Assembly: GCF_012641465.1 (NCBI RefSeq)
Contig: NZ_JABAIK010000003.1
Coordinates: 237,535 to 301,534, forward strand
Direction of reading: 5' to 3'
Length of the DNA: 64,000 nucleotides
Source of the DNA: Vibrio agarilyticus
GTDB lineage: Bacteria > Pseudomonadota > Gammaproteobacteria > Enterobacterales > Vibrionaceae
Of the stretch, positions 9,201 through 18,456 are shown in pieces. The notes beneath the pieces were generated by a model. The model saw only the letters and a program-made list of their open reading frames with translations, had not been told where the DNA came from and ran no database searches. Numbering within the stretch: the first letter of the stretch is position 1; every line of letters starts with the position of its first letter. The translations under genes and the position numbers were made by a program.

Positions 9201-12200
9201 TTTCAGTCTCCGGTACCACGGCCAGCGTGAGCAGTGTCAGCGCCTCGTCGGGTAGTAGTGTCGATGTAACCGTGTCCGGCGGCGATCTGGCAGATTATAA
9301 CGGTGCAGTGGCGTTAAGTATTGCTGGTGCAAACAACGTGGCCGATGGCAGTGGTAACGGGCTTTCGTCTACCTCGCCAACGGGCGCCGCCGAGACCTAT
9401 ACGCTGGATAACGCAGCGCCCTCGTTTGTTTCTGTCGATGATAACGGCGGGGACAATAACTACAAAGCGGGTGAAACCATTACTTTTGAGGTCGATCTGG
9501 GTGAAGCAGGTCTGACGGTTAACGCTAACCTTTCTGTGTTAGATAGTGATTTTAGCTCAACGGCGACGCTGACCGATGATGGCGACGGCACGTATAGCCT
9601 GACGACAACGGTGTTAAACCTTGCTGACAATATGCAAGAGGGGAGCATTGCGGTCACCTTTACTGCCACCGATAGTGCCGGTAACTCGAGTACGGATAAC
9701 TCGCTTATCCTGACCTTAGATAAAACCGCGCCAACCTTTGATAGCGGTAACTCAACACCCAATGACAATGCCACTGGCGTATCTGTGGCTGATAATGTTG
9801 TTCTCGACTTTAGCGAAGCGGTCACTCTTAACAGTGGTCAGACGATGACGCTAGTGGATGTGACAAACAATGCGACTTTCGAAGTGTTCACCGCGACAAG
9901 CACGACAGCGGCGACTGGCAATAATGGCGGCACGGTTTCAGTCTCATCTGACAAGGTAACGTTAAATCCCGGCGCCGATCTGCTAGCTGGCACCGAATAT
10001 GCGGTGCAAGTTTCCGCCTCTTTCGTTCAAGATCTCGCGGGCAATCTGTTTGCGGGTATCAGTGATAACACCACCTTTAATTTTACAACCGCTCCTACAT
10101 TGGTCCTTAGTGCCTCCGCGGCGGAGATGTCAGAAAAGGGCGGCAGCATCACTTATACCGTGAGCTTGCAAGATGGAAGTGGCAATCCGTTTACCGCGAC
10201 CGAAAATATTGTCGCAATCATCCAGCTCGGTGGCACTGCGACCAAGGATATCGACTATTCTGTGACGGGGCTGGGCTCAATCGGTGAGGTGACTATCGCC
10301 TCTGGCACTTCATCGACCACCTTTACCATTACCGCCACCGATGATGCAGTGGCTGATGACGCCGAAACGGTATCCGCAACGCTAAATTCTGTATCATCTG
10401 GTAGCGCAAGTATCAGTAGTAGCCACTTCGCTTCTGTCACGCTCAATGAGAATAACCCACCGCTATTTAATCACTTAGATGCAACTCCCACCTACACCGA
10501 AGACGGTTCAGCCATCGTTATTGATGACGATGTCACGGTCAGTGATACTGAGCTTGATGCGCTAAATGGCGGAGTTGGGAACTATGATGGCGCGACGCTG
10601 ACCATTGCTCGAAGTGGCGGCGCCAATGCGAATGATGTTTTTGCCAATAACGGTTTATTGGGCGCGCTGACCGAGGGTGGCAATTTGGTTTACAACGGCA
10701 CCACTGTTGGAACCGTCACGACCAACTCGAATGGTACATTGACACTGACTTTTAACAGCAATGCGACGACCGCGCTGGTAAACAGTGTGCTGCAGAATAT
10801 TACCTATGCTAACAGCGCTAACGAGCCAGCCGGCTCTGTGGTTCTGAACTTTACCTTTAACGACGGCACTGATAATAACAGTGGCACCAATCAGGTAACC
10901 ACAAACATTACCGCAAGTAACGATGCGCCAACCCTAACGGCAACCGGAGAAAATTCGGCCTTTACCGAGGGCGGAAGTGCGGTCGCCGTATTCAGCAGTG
11001 CTGATGCGAGTACCGTAGAAAGCGGCCAGACACTAAGCGGCTTTGTTTTGACGGTAACCAATCTATCTGACAGCAGCAGTGAAGTGCTGAGCGTGGATGG
11101 CTCTGATATTGCGCTGAATAATAGCGTAAACGGTACCACTTCGACCAATGGCCTGAATTATGCGGTAGTCATGCCGGGAACGACCGCGACGCTCACCTTC
11201 ACTGGAGGCCGCCTGAGCGAGACTGAGCTGCAGACGCTGATCGATGCGATCCGCTACCAGAACAACAGCCAAGATCCGACCACGGACAGCAGCCGAGTGG
11301 TGACGATTACCAGCCTGACCGACAGTGGCAACGAAAACGCGACCACCAGTCTGAGTGTTTTTTCTACGGTGAGCCTGACGCCAGTTAATGATGAGCCAAC
11401 CCTAACGGCGACGGGTGGTAACCCGACCTTTACCGAAGGCGGCGATGCGGCCGTGGTATTTAGCGGTTCAAGCGCCAGCACGGTAGAAACCGGCCAGACT
11501 CTGAGCGGCCTAGTACTGACCGTCACCAATGTCACCGATGATGAAGTGCTGACCGTGGATGGCGACAGCATCACTCTGGAAGATGCGGTAACTGGCACCA
11601 CGGCTGCCAGTAGTTTAAGTTATACGGTCGCCGTGGCTTCGGATACCGCGACCGTGACCGTCACTGGAGGCAGCCTGACAACAGATGCATTTCAGGCGCT
11701 GGTTGATGGCATCCGCTACCAAAACAACAGTGAGGCTCCCGCAATAGACAACACTCGGGTGGTAACCATTACCAGCCTGAGTGACAGCGGCTCTGCGAGT
11801 GGTGCGAACGACAATGTGAATGACACGCTCAATATCGCCTCGTCAGTCACCGTCTCTGCGGTTAACGATGCTCCGGTAGTGACTGGTCTGGTCTCTGTGT
11901 TCAATGCCATTGAAGATGTGGTTACCGCTTTGGATGTCAGTGGTATCACTGTGTCGGATGCAGAAGGCGACAGCGTTTCCATTGTTCTGGCGGTCAGCAG
12001 CGGCGTACTGACGGTTGCAAACGGCAATGGCACCGTTGATGGTGTTACTGTCAGTGGATCCGGTACAGCCAGCGTAACCCTGAGCGGCAGCGTGGCTGAC
12101 ATCAACAGTTGGTTAGATACGACAACTCATTTGAGCTTTACTTCTGGCCTCAATGCCAATGGCAATGTGACCTTCACGGTAACGCCGTTGGATGCAGATA

Positions 12201-15200
12201 CTGGTAGTGCGGTTTCGTCTTCGGTGAGCGTGACAGCAGTCAATGATGCTCCGGTTATTAGCGGCTCACCAGCAACAACAGTGGCTGAGGATTCGGCGTA
12301 CAGCTTTATCCCAACCGCGAGTGATGTGGATGTGGGTGATAGCTTGACCTACACCATTATTAACAAGCCTGGCTGGGTGAGCTTCAATACGGCAACGGGG
12401 GCGCTGACCGGTACGCCGGGTAATGATGCGGTTGGTATAACAAGCGATATCCGCATCAGCGTGACCGATGGTGAGCAAACGGCAACCCTAGCCGCGTTTT
12501 CGCTGGAAGTGACCAATGTTAATGACGCGCCGACCATCAGCGGCACGCCGGTGACTAAAGCGGTACAGGGCAGCGCTTACCACTTTACCCCAGTGGGCAA
12601 CGATGTCGATGCCGGTGACTCGCTCACCTACAGCATCAACAAGACGCCGTCTTGGGCGAGCTTTGATCCTGCTACTGGATCGCTTTCCGGTACGCCGACC
12701 AATGATGATGTCGGTATCACCACCAGCAATATCGTCATCAGTACCAGTGACGGAGAAGAAACCGTTGCGCTGCCAGCCTTTGATGTGGTGGTGGAAAACA
12801 TCAACGATGCACCGCTGATCAGCGGTACTCCGCCGACCACGGTAGCCGAAGATACGGCGTACAGCTTTACGCCGGACAGCAACGACATTGATGCGGATAC
12901 CTTGACTTTTAGTATTGAGAACAAGCCAGACTGGGCAAGTTTCGATACCGCAACGGGTGAGCTTTCTGGTACGCCAACCAACGATAATGTCGGTAGCACT
13001 CAGGGGATCGTGATCAGTGTCAGTGACGGTGCGGGGACGGTATCGCTGCCGGACTTTGCGCTGACGGTAACCAATGTCAACGATGCGCCAACTATCAGCG
13101 GCTCACCAGCAACCAAAGCTGTGCAGGATATCTTGTACCGCTTTACGCCTGCCAGTGAGGATGTGGATACAGGAGATACCCTAACTTACAGCATCACTAA
13201 CAAGCCGAGCTGGGCGAGCTTTGATACCGAGACGGGTACCCTGACCGGTACGCCGGGCAATGATGATGTCGGGATCACCACCAGCAATATTGTCATTAGT
13301 GTCAGTGACGGAGAAGAAAGCGCGGCGCTGAGCGGTTTTGATCTGGCGGTGACCAACGTCAATGATGCGCCGACCATCAGCGGCACGCCGGCCACCAGTG
13401 TGTCTCAGGATGCGGATTACCGCTTTATCCCGACTAGCGAAGATATTGATGGTGATACTCTGTCCTTCACGATCAGCAATAATCCGGCGTGGGCAAGCTT
13501 TGATACTGCCACGGGAGCGCTGACCGGTACGCCGGGTAATGATGATGTCGGGATCACCAGCGATATCCGCATCAGCGTGACCGATGGTGCGGCAACGGCA
13601 ACGCTGGCAGCGTTTTCGCTGGAAGTGACCAATGTCAATGACGCGCCGACCATCAGCGGCACGCCTTCGACTCAAGCGGTGGAAGATGCAGTCTACAGTT
13701 TCGCGCCAACGGCCAGTGATATTGATGGTGACCAGTTGACATTCAGTATTATCAACCAGCCTGACTGGGCGAGTTTCAATACCGCAACGGGCGCACTAAG
13801 CGGTACACCCACGAACGAAGATGTGGGTGAAACCGATGATATTGTCATCAGTGTCAGTGATGATGCAGAAACCGCGTCATTAACCGCCTTCAGAGTGACG
13901 GTGGCAAATACCAATGACGCGCCAGTCATTGACGGCACACCGGCAACAACGGTAGCGGAAGACACGGCCTACCATTTTGTCCCGACAGTGAGTGATGTCG
14001 ATGCAGGCGATAATCTCGTCTTCAGCATCAGCAATAAGCCGAGCTGGGCAAGCTTTGACACCAGTACCGGTGCCCTAACGGGCACACCGACCAATGATGA
14101 TGTGGGAACCACCAGCAATATCGTGATCAGTGTGTCAGATGATACGGACAGCACAGGCCTCGCGGCGTTTAGCATTGAGGTGACCAACGTCAACGATGCG
14201 CCAATGATCAGCGGTACGCCAGCGACCACGGTGGCGGAAGATTCAGTGTATCGCTTTATCCCAGTAGGCAGTGACGTAGATGCAGGCGATAACCTCGTCT
14301 ACAGCATCAGTAACAAGCCGAGCTGGGCAAGCTTTGATACCAGTACCGGTGCGCTAACGGGTACACCGACCAATGATGATGTGGGTACGACCAACAATAT
14401 CGTGATCAGTGTTTCAGACGACATGGATAGCACAAGTCTCGCGGCATTCAGCATTGAGGTGACCAATACCAATGATGCTCCGGTAGCGGTCGATGATCAT
14501 GGCTATACGTTTACTGCCAATGACAGCGGTAGCTACACACTGGATGTGTTGGCTAACGACACGGATGTGGATAATGATACGTTGCAACTGACTTGGGTTA
14601 GCACCGACACAGGTAGTGCTCGCATTGAGGATGCATCTGTTGTGCTGGACACTGACGTGGTTGGTACGGTGAATCTAATGTATGGGATCGTTGATGGCAA
14701 TGACGGCACGGCAACGGGGCTCGCGACTGTGGTGATCACATCAGATAGTGTTCAGGCACCGACCATCACGCCTCCGGAAAATGTGGAAGTGCAGGCCAAT
14801 GGCCTTTTCACCAAAGTCGATCTTGGTGTGGCGGTTGCGGAAAGTAGCAGTGGTGAGCCGCTGCCAGTGTCTTTAGTTGATGAATCTACCTTTTTTGAGC
14901 CAGGCCTCCACACCGTTTATTGGCGTACTCAAGATGCGAGTGGCAATGAAGCCAGAGCGAGTCAGCAGGTGATCGTACATCCACTGATTTCTATCAGTAA
15001 GGATGATGCCACGACGGAAGGCACCACCCACTCCGTAGAGGTATACCTCAATGGCGAGGCGCCGACTTATCCGATAACCATTCCATACACAGTCAGTGGC
15101 AGTAGCGATGTCGCAGACCACAATCTTTTGAGTGGCAATGTCGTGATCAGCAGCGGCACCACTGGCAGCATTGAGTTTTCTGTTGCGGCCGACGAGGTAG

Positions 15201-17173
15201 TGGAAGAGGCTGAAACGATAGAGATCACGCTAGATGAGAGCCTAAACCTAGGCAGCAAGTCTCAACATGTGCTGACCATTTATGAAGACAATGTGGCACC
15301 GGAAGTGAGCATTGAAGTCACGCAGAGTGGGGAATCTCGTCTGTTGGTCGTCAATAGTGTTGACGTAGTCACGGTGGCTGCGAGCGTGACGGATGTCAAT
15401 GCTGGTGACACGCACGGCTATCATTGGATCAACGAAAATGCGCAGTTGGCGAACATTAGTCTTAACGAGCAGCAGTTTATCTTTTCTCCGGAAGACTTAA
15501 CGCCCGGCATCTACCAACTGAAACTCGAAGTGACCGATAGCGCTTTAGCGAAGGTCGCAACGGATATTTATCTTGAGGTAGTGTCACAGTTGGCGACGCT
15601 GGACGGTCAGGACAGCGATGGAGACCTCATCCCAGATGATCAGGAGGGTTTTGCCGACAGTGATAATGATGGGATCCCAGATTATCAGGATGCCATCAGT
15701 CAATGTAATGTGCTTCAGGAACAGGCACTGGAATCGCAGAGCTACCTTGTTGAAGGGCAACCTGGTGTTTGCTTGCGCAAAGGCGTCACATTGGCAAGCA
15801 ACCAGACGGGTGGCGCTCAGTTGATGACCAGTGAACTGGTCGCAGATACTGAGGCCGAGAACATCGGTGGGGTATTTGACTTTGTCGCATACGGACTGCC
15901 AACTGCAGGACAGACCTATCAGGTCGTGTTCCCGCAGCGTCTGCCTATCCCTGCAAACGCAGTCTACCGTAAGTACAAAGAAACGACCGGTTGGGTAGAC
16001 TTCCAAACGGATGCAAGCAACTACGTCTCTTCTACCCTAGGGGAAGAGGGCTATTGCCCACCTCCGGGTGACAGTGCATGGCGCGTTGGGCTGACCGAAG
16101 GCCACTGGTGTGTGCAGCTGACCATCCAAGATGGAGGCCCGAACGATGATGATGGCATGGCGAACGGCAGCATTGTTGATCCGGGTGGCGTATCGACAAC
16201 CTCTAAGAACACGCTTCCGGTGGCGTTTAACGATAATGTGTATGTGACGATAGACGGTTCAGTGTATATCGATGTGCTGGCCAATGACCGTGATGGGGAC
16301 AATGACTCACTGACCATTACCAGTGCAAGTGCAAAATTTGGCACTGTATCGATTGAGAACGGCAAACTGGCTTACCGTCCAGCCGATAAGTTCTACGGTA
16401 CTGACATCATCAGCTACAGCGTTACCGATGGGAAGGGGGGGACGGCGTATGCTGAGGTATCCGTTAATGTTACTCAATTCGCCGGTAGTGTAATTAATAA
16501 CAGTGCAGGCGGGGGCAGTATGGGCGGTTTACCCGTATTGGCCCTGGGATTACTGGTTGCGCTGCGCCGGTATGGTCGCAAGTTTTCGGTGGCGCTGCTC
16601 GCGCTGCTGAGCTTCAGCAGCCAGGCCAACTGGTACTTGGACGCGGATGTAGGGGTAAGTAAAGCCGATGCCCGCCTGTCGGTGGCAGACAGTCAGCTGC
16701 AAAGTTCAGATAAGCAAGATACGGCTTGGTCGCTCGGGTTGGGTTACCGCTTTAACCCAGACTGGGCTGTTACCGGCCGCTACCTTGATTTAGGCAAAGG
16801 AAAAGCAACCCTGATCCCAGGTAGCGGTGCGGATCCGGTCGAGTTCCACGCCAGTGTTGCTAAGGTGACACCTGCACTGGCGGAGGGTATAGCCTTGGAT
16901 GTCGGTTACACGCTGATTCAGGGAGAGAAAGCCCGCATGCAGGCCGTGTTGGGTAGCTTTTTCTGGGAAGTGGACTTTGACAGTGAGTATCAGAGCTCCC
17001 ACATCACCAGCAGCGAAGACGGAATTGACCCTTATGTCGGTATCGGTGTGGATTATCAGTTCAATAATCAATGGAGTGCAAGTTGGCGCGTGAATCATTA
17101 CTTTATCGATCTGAATGATGTGACGACTCTGGCAGTGAGGTTGTCGTATTATTTCGGCAGTGAAAGTAATTAG
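6218..17173 (+). CDS. Giant repeat adhesin with DUF4347, GlyGly-CTERM-like segment and C-terminal OMP barrel
   Basis: About 3650 residues. ATG 6218 is chosen over GTG 6173 because it starts a good Sec signal peptide (MDKFVLTSLATAIAPFGLYA). Order of parts by nucleotide: DUF4347-like domain (about 6430-6945); two Calx-beta domains (7735-8430); Ig-like and SbsA-type domains (8450-10090); a Calx-beta (10090-10440); cadherin-like repeats (10450-12240); eight He_PIG-type repeats (12243-14475); a HYR-like domain (14750-14980); a Calx-beta (14990-15290); TSP3-like DSDGDLIPDD calcium loops (15605-15695); a region resembling choice-of-anchor U (15700-16190); one more Ig/cadherin domain (16200-16485). 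Then comes a GGGSMGG-hydrophobic-RR segment (16508-16585), typical of rhombosortase substrates, and after it a roughly 180-residue OmpA-like beta-barrel ending in YYFGSESN. DUF4347 proteins are surface adhesins. A sorting signal placed inside the protein, ahead of a barrel, is unusual. GC and repeat content exceed those of neighbouring genes. Confidence 0.9.
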   Translation: MDKFVLTSLATAIAPFGLYAASGQTMGSYQRSYLASPAISGLNVAGKPDAERLELNLAVEHHHDDVLAIQTGQSVNQLVIIDDSVPDKEQFLSQARPGTDFRFINAEQDGLEQLKRVLADYQNLAALHIVSHADDGVIYLGASQVTGTLLQAELNTLSAIDFSLKDGADVLLYGCDLAKSSKGEALLEVIANGADVNVAASDDLTGLAASGGDWDLEIASGEISTLPLFDSVAMRNFTHVLAYSGTLNLNNVPTGYANQISYQVSGTGYTLVFKSGGSGGRDLYSDSGYVYVGTGSSTNTSADVYFSGGETFTLTSLYVYHSSDPAKYIRVTSDKGGQVDSASKLGNVENTTLTFSGEKWENISKFTIQYSDNTTLKWLKIDDIAIENLQLAGDTTPPTITDVTIADSAHKVGDVVTATIMVDSDSDNYTSGSGSVSGTIAGYTVSALTKKNDTTYEVSFTITDGGTNIAAASTIPVNITLTDSSGNASAAYTTAISQANDAIYANLPDITLSADTNLIAEDGGVATLTATLSHQWPQDITVNLAYSGTATATTDYLKSDSITISAGSATGTTTVTGVADTLYDAASAETIVVDISSVSVGSEDGVQQETIAITDSESAPKITLSTSHSSIAEDGGASSVTASLSHSTYEDVTVSLGYSGTATSGSDYATPSSSIVISAGSTSADATTGISATNDATEEESESIIIDVSNVSGGGATEDGSQQKTVTIIDDDDETAPVFENSTPSPSSITASGVTLSVDLDEEGTVYYVVVDDGASAPSAAQVEAGQDAGGNTVSVKGSFSTTGTLASKTISGLEDGSDYDVYLVAKDAVGNPQASPTLVNLSTTDTQPNVRSITVSGSPAANASSIDFLVSFGDEVSHISSDDFTPKLGGNTSSGLAVTGVSASSGTSVTVTVSVTDVVGEVRLDLNGGTDIADETGNTPAAFTTGDSHTVDTIAPTVTSIVRKTPTTEVINADSLVWTVTFSESLNNIDGGDFSVSGTTASVSSVSASSGSSVDVTVSGGDLADYNGAVALSIAGANNVADGSGNGLSSTSPTGAAETYTLDNAAPSFVSVDDNGGDNNYKAGETITFEVDLGEAGLTVNANLSVLDSDFSSTATLTDDGDGTYSLTTTVLNLADNMQEGSIAVTFTATDSAGNSSTDNSLILTLDKTAPTFDSGNSTPNDNATGVSVADNVVLDFSEAVTLNSGQTMTLVDVTNNATFEVFTATSTTAATGNNGGTVSVSSDKVTLNPGADLLAGTEYAVQVSASFVQDLAGNLFAGISDNTTFNFTTAPTLVLSASAAEMSEKGGSITYTVSLQDGSGNPFTATENIVAIIQLGGTATKDIDYSVTGLGSIGEVTIASGTSSTTFTITATDDAVADDAETVSATLNSVSSGSASISSSHFASVTLNENNPPLFNHLDATPTYTEDGSAIVIDDDVTVSDTELDALNGGVGNYDGATLTIARSGGANANDVFANNGLLGALTEGGNLVYNGTTVGTVTTNSNGTLTLTFNSNATTALVNSVLQNITYANSANEPAGSVVLNFTFNDGTDNNSGTNQVTTNITASNDAPTLTATGENSAFTEGGSAVAVFSSADASTVESGQTLSGFVLTVTNLSDSSSEVLSVDGSDIALNNSVNGTTSTNGLNYAVVMPGTTATLTFTGGRLSETELQTLIDAIRYQNNSQDPTTDSSRVVTITSLTDSGNENATTSLSVFSTVSLTPVNDEPTLTATGGNPTFTEGGDAAVVFSGSSASTVETGQTLSGLVLTVTNVTDDEVLTVDGDSITLEDAVTGTTAASSLSYTVAVASDTATVTVTGGSLTTDAFQALVDGIRYQNNSEAPAIDNTRVVTITSLSDSGSASGANDNVNDTLNIASSVTVSAVNDAPVVTGLVSVFNAIEDVVTALDVSGITVSDAEGDSVSIVLAVSSGVLTVANGNGTVDGVTVSGSGTASVTLSGSVADINSWLDTTTHLSFTSGLNANGNVTFTVTPLDADTGSAVSSSVSVTAVNDAPVISGSPATTVAEDSAYSFIPTASDVDVGDSLTYTIINKPGWVSFNTATGALTGTPGNDAVGITSDIRISVTDGEQTATLAAFSLEVTNVNDAPTISGTPVTKAVQGSAYHFTPVGNDVDAGDSLTYSINKTPSWASFDPATGSLSGTPTNDDVGITTSNIVISTSDGEETVALPAFDVVVENINDAPLISGTPPTTVAEDTAYSFTPDSNDIDADTLTFSIENKPDWASFDTATGELSGTPTNDNVGSTQGIVISVSDGAGTVSLPDFALTVTNVNDAPTISGSPATKAVQDILYRFTPASEDVDTGDTLTYSITNKPSWASFDTETGTLTGTPGNDDVGITTSNIVISVSDGEESAALSGFDLAVTNVNDAPTISGTPATSVSQDADYRFIPTSEDIDGDTLSFTISNNPAWASFDTATGALTGTPGNDDVGITSDIRISVTDGAATATLAAFSLEVTNVNDAPTISGTPSTQAVEDAVYSFAPTASDIDGDQLTFSIINQPDWASFNTATGALSGTPTNEDVGETDDIVISVSDDAETASLTAFRVTVANTNDAPVIDGTPATTVAEDTAYHFVPTVSDVDAGDNLVFSISNKPSWASFDTSTGALTGTPTNDDVGTTSNIVISVSDDTDSTGLAAFSIEVTNVNDAPMISGTPATTVAEDSVYRFIPVGSDVDAGDNLVYSISNKPSWASFDTSTGALTGTPTNDDVGTTNNIVISVSDDMDSTSLAAFSIEVTNTNDAPVAVDDHGYTFTANDSGSYTLDVLANDTDVDNDTLQLTWVSTDTGSARIEDASVVLDTDVVGTVNLMYGIVDGNDGTATGLATVVITSDSVQAPTITPPENVEVQANGLFTKVDLGVAVAESSSGEPLPVSLVDESTFFEPGLHTVYWRTQDASGNEARASQQVIVHPLISISKDDATTEGTTHSVEVYLNGEAPTYPITIPYTVSGSSDVADHNLLSGNVVISSGTTGSIEFSVAADEVVEEAETIEITLDESLNLGSKSQHVLTIYEDNVAPEVSIEVTQSGESRLLVVNSVDVVTVAASVTDVNAGDTHGYHWINENAQLANISLNEQQFIFSPEDLTPGIYQLKLEVTDSALAKVATDIYLEVVSQLATLDGQDSDGDLIPDDQEGFADSDNDGIPDYQDAISQCNVLQEQALESQSYLVEGQPGVCLRKGVTLASNQTGGAQLMTSELVADTEAENIGGVFDFVAYGLPTAGQTYQVVFPQRLPIPANAVYRKYKETTGWVDFQTDASNYVSSTLGEEGYCPPPGDSAWRVGLTEGHWCVQLTIQDGGPNDDDGMANGSIVDPGGVSTTSKNTLPVAFNDNVYVTIDGSVYIDVLANDRDGDNDSLTITSASAKFGTVSIENGKLAYRPADKFYGTDIISYSVTDGKGGTAYAEVSVNVTQFAGSVINNSAGGGSMGGLPVLALGLLVALRRYGRKFSVALLALLSFSSQANWYLDADVGVSKADARLSVADSQLQSSDKQDTAWSLGLGYRFNPDWAVTGRYLDLGKGKATLIPGSGADPVEFHASVAKVTPALAEGIALDVGYTLIQGEKARMQAVLGSFFWEVDFDSEYQSSHITSSEDGIDPYVGIGVDYQFNNQWSASWRVNHYFIDLNDVTTLAVRLSYYFGSESN
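12243..14475 (+). repeat. Eight in-frame tandem repeats of about 278 bp in the adhesin gene
   Basis: Each unit encodes about 93 residues starting NDAP[TVLM]I[SD]G[ST]P and containing NKPSWASFDT.TG.L.GTP and a [DE]D.G motif, the pattern of putative Ig (He_PIG) or dystroglycan-type cadherin-like domains. Units begin near 12243, 12526, 12801, 13081, 13363, 13645, 13918 and 14197. The seventh and eighth are the most alike, suggesting recent duplication. Copy number is likely to vary between strains and could be misassembled from short reads. Confidence 0.8.
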
Positions 17174-17192
17174 CCTCTGGTATTCCATATAA

Positions 17193-17231
17193 AAAAGGGC
17201 CTCGATTCATGAGTGGATCGAGGCCCTTTTG
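17193..17231. terminator. Bidirectional terminator between adhesin and galM
   Basis: A 14-bp stem (AAAGGGCCTCGAT / ATCGAGGCCCTTT) flanked by A-run and T-run on both sides lies between the two converging genes. Confidence 0.9.
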
Positions 17232-17249
17232 TAATGGTGTAGCCCTCCC

Positions 17250-18263
17250 TTAATCACACGTTACGCGATAAACCACGTGATGACGGTAAGGTTTTAGTGG
17301 CGAAAACAGGCAGTCTGCTTGTTTATCACTATTGACCTGATCGGGATAACATTGGGTTTCCAAACAGACGCCAGCATAAGCGTGATAAACCTCGTTTTTG
17401 CGTCCTTTTTCATTATTTAAGTAGTTCCCGGTATAGACTTGAATGCCGATTTGGTCTGTAAACACAGACAAAGTCAGTCCAGATTCTTTGGAGGAGAGGG
17501 TTGCGCCCGCTAAAGTTTGGTCACCGTCCAGCTTCCAACAATGGTTGAATCCATGAGCCGATGTGACTTCAGGATGCTGAGCCTGGATGCAATCGCCAAG
17601 GCGCTTCATCTGGCGCAAATCAAATGGGGTTTGTTCGACGCCGCACCACTGCGTGGGTATCGCGCGGTCATCGACTTGCAAATACTGCTCACTTCTAACC
17701 GATAACTCATGGTTGTGAATCGTTGGCGCGTTATCTAGGGTGAAATAAGAGTGCTGCGTTAAATTGATTGGTGTTTCACCATCAGGGTAGGCGAGGTAGG
17801 TAATCATAAGCTCATTGTCATCACTGAGCTCATAGGTAACATTGAATTCAATATTTGACGGATAACCCGCCTCACCCGCGTACGTCGAACATGTAAATGT
17901 GACGCTGTTACGGCTCGACTGGCTTACTTTCCACACTTTTTTCCCAAGTGCCGCACTTGCGCCGTGAAGATGGTTAGTGCCTTCATTACACTCCAGCTGA
18001 ACCAATTGATGACCAAGAGTAAAACAGCCATCTGCAATTCGGTTTGCCCACGGCCCAACAACGCATCCCATCGAGCTATTTCCATGAGCATAATCAGCGG
18101 CATTGTCATAACCCAAAACGATATTACGAATTTCTCCCTGTTTATCTTCCACATACCAATTTACGATAGTGGCACCCAGACTCGCTATCTCAACCGAGCT
18201 GCCAAGCGCGTTTGATAGAATGATTAAAGTGTCGTGTCCCCATGGGCGAATTGTGCTGGTCAT
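17250..18263 (-). CDS. galM: Aldose 1-epimerase (mutarotase)
   Basis: A 337-residue cytoplasmic enzyme of the galactose mutarotase family, which interconverts alpha and beta anomers of free aldoses. Family hallmarks are seen: NRIADGCF near the N-terminus, the NEGTNHLHG active-site histidine stretch, NLTQHSYF with the second catalytic histidine, and the late LETQCYPDQVN segment containing the catalytic glutamate. Start: ATG at 18263 is preferred; a TTG ten codons upstream would overlap the preceding small gene. It heads the xylan/glucan region, so its likely job is fast anomerisation of xylose or glucose released by the retaining and inverting glycosidases nearby. It is probably translated together with the 61-residue gene just upstream. 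Confidence 0.9.
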   Translation of the reverse strand: MTSTIRPWGHDTLIILSNALGSSVEIASLGATIVNWYVEDKQGEIRNIVLGYDNAADYAHGNSSMGCVVGPWANRIADGCFTLGHQLVQLECNEGTNHLHGASAALGKKVWKVSQSSRNSVTFTCSTYAGEAGYPSNIEFNVTYELSDDNELMITYLAYPDGETPINLTQHSYFTLDNAPTIHNHELSVRSEQYLQVDDRAIPTQWCGVEQTPFDLRQMKRLGDCIQAQHPEVTSAHGFNHCWKLDGDQTLAGATLSSKESGLTLSVFTDQIGIQVYTGNYLNNEKGRKNEVYHAYAGVCLETQCYPDQVNSDKQADCLFSPLKPYRHHVVYRVTCD

Positions 18264-18270
18264 CTCGTTA

Positions 18271-18456
18271 TTACTCAATTGTGTATTCGGCAATTTCTTT
18301 TAAGGTCAATGTGCTATGAAAAATGAGATCGCTGACCTTCTTATTCCAACGATAACGAATGTCATCATTTAATCGACTATCCTGTGGTCGATTTACTTTG
18401 TGATGTTTTTCATTAGTGTGCAGCGAATCAAAAATTTTAGGTTGTTGTCCTTTCAT
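18271..18456 (-). CDS. Small hypothetical protein upstream of galM
   Basis: A 61-residue polar protein starting MKGQQPKIFDSLHTN. It has a better ribosome site (AGGGGA six bases before the ATG) than galM itself, and its stop is seven bases before the galM ATG, so the two are probably translationally coupled. The C-terminal half, RYRWNKKVSDLIFHSTLTLKEI, looks helical. No family is recognised. A leader peptide role for galM or a small regulatory protein are both possible. Confidence 0.5.
   Translation of the reverse strand: MKGQQPKIFDSLHTNEKHHKVNRPQDSRLNDDIRYRWNKKVSDLIFHSTLTLKEIAEYTIE

Noticed and set aside
8218-14229. Many long minus-strand open frames within the adhesin gene
   Set aside because: They mirror the repeat units of the plus-strand gene, have serine- and valine-rich low-complexity translations and lack ribosome sites; they arise from the codon bias of the adhesin.
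12243-14475. CRISPR-like regularly spaced repeats
   Set aside because: The period is about 278 bp, the repeats are in frame and encode Ig-type protein domains.
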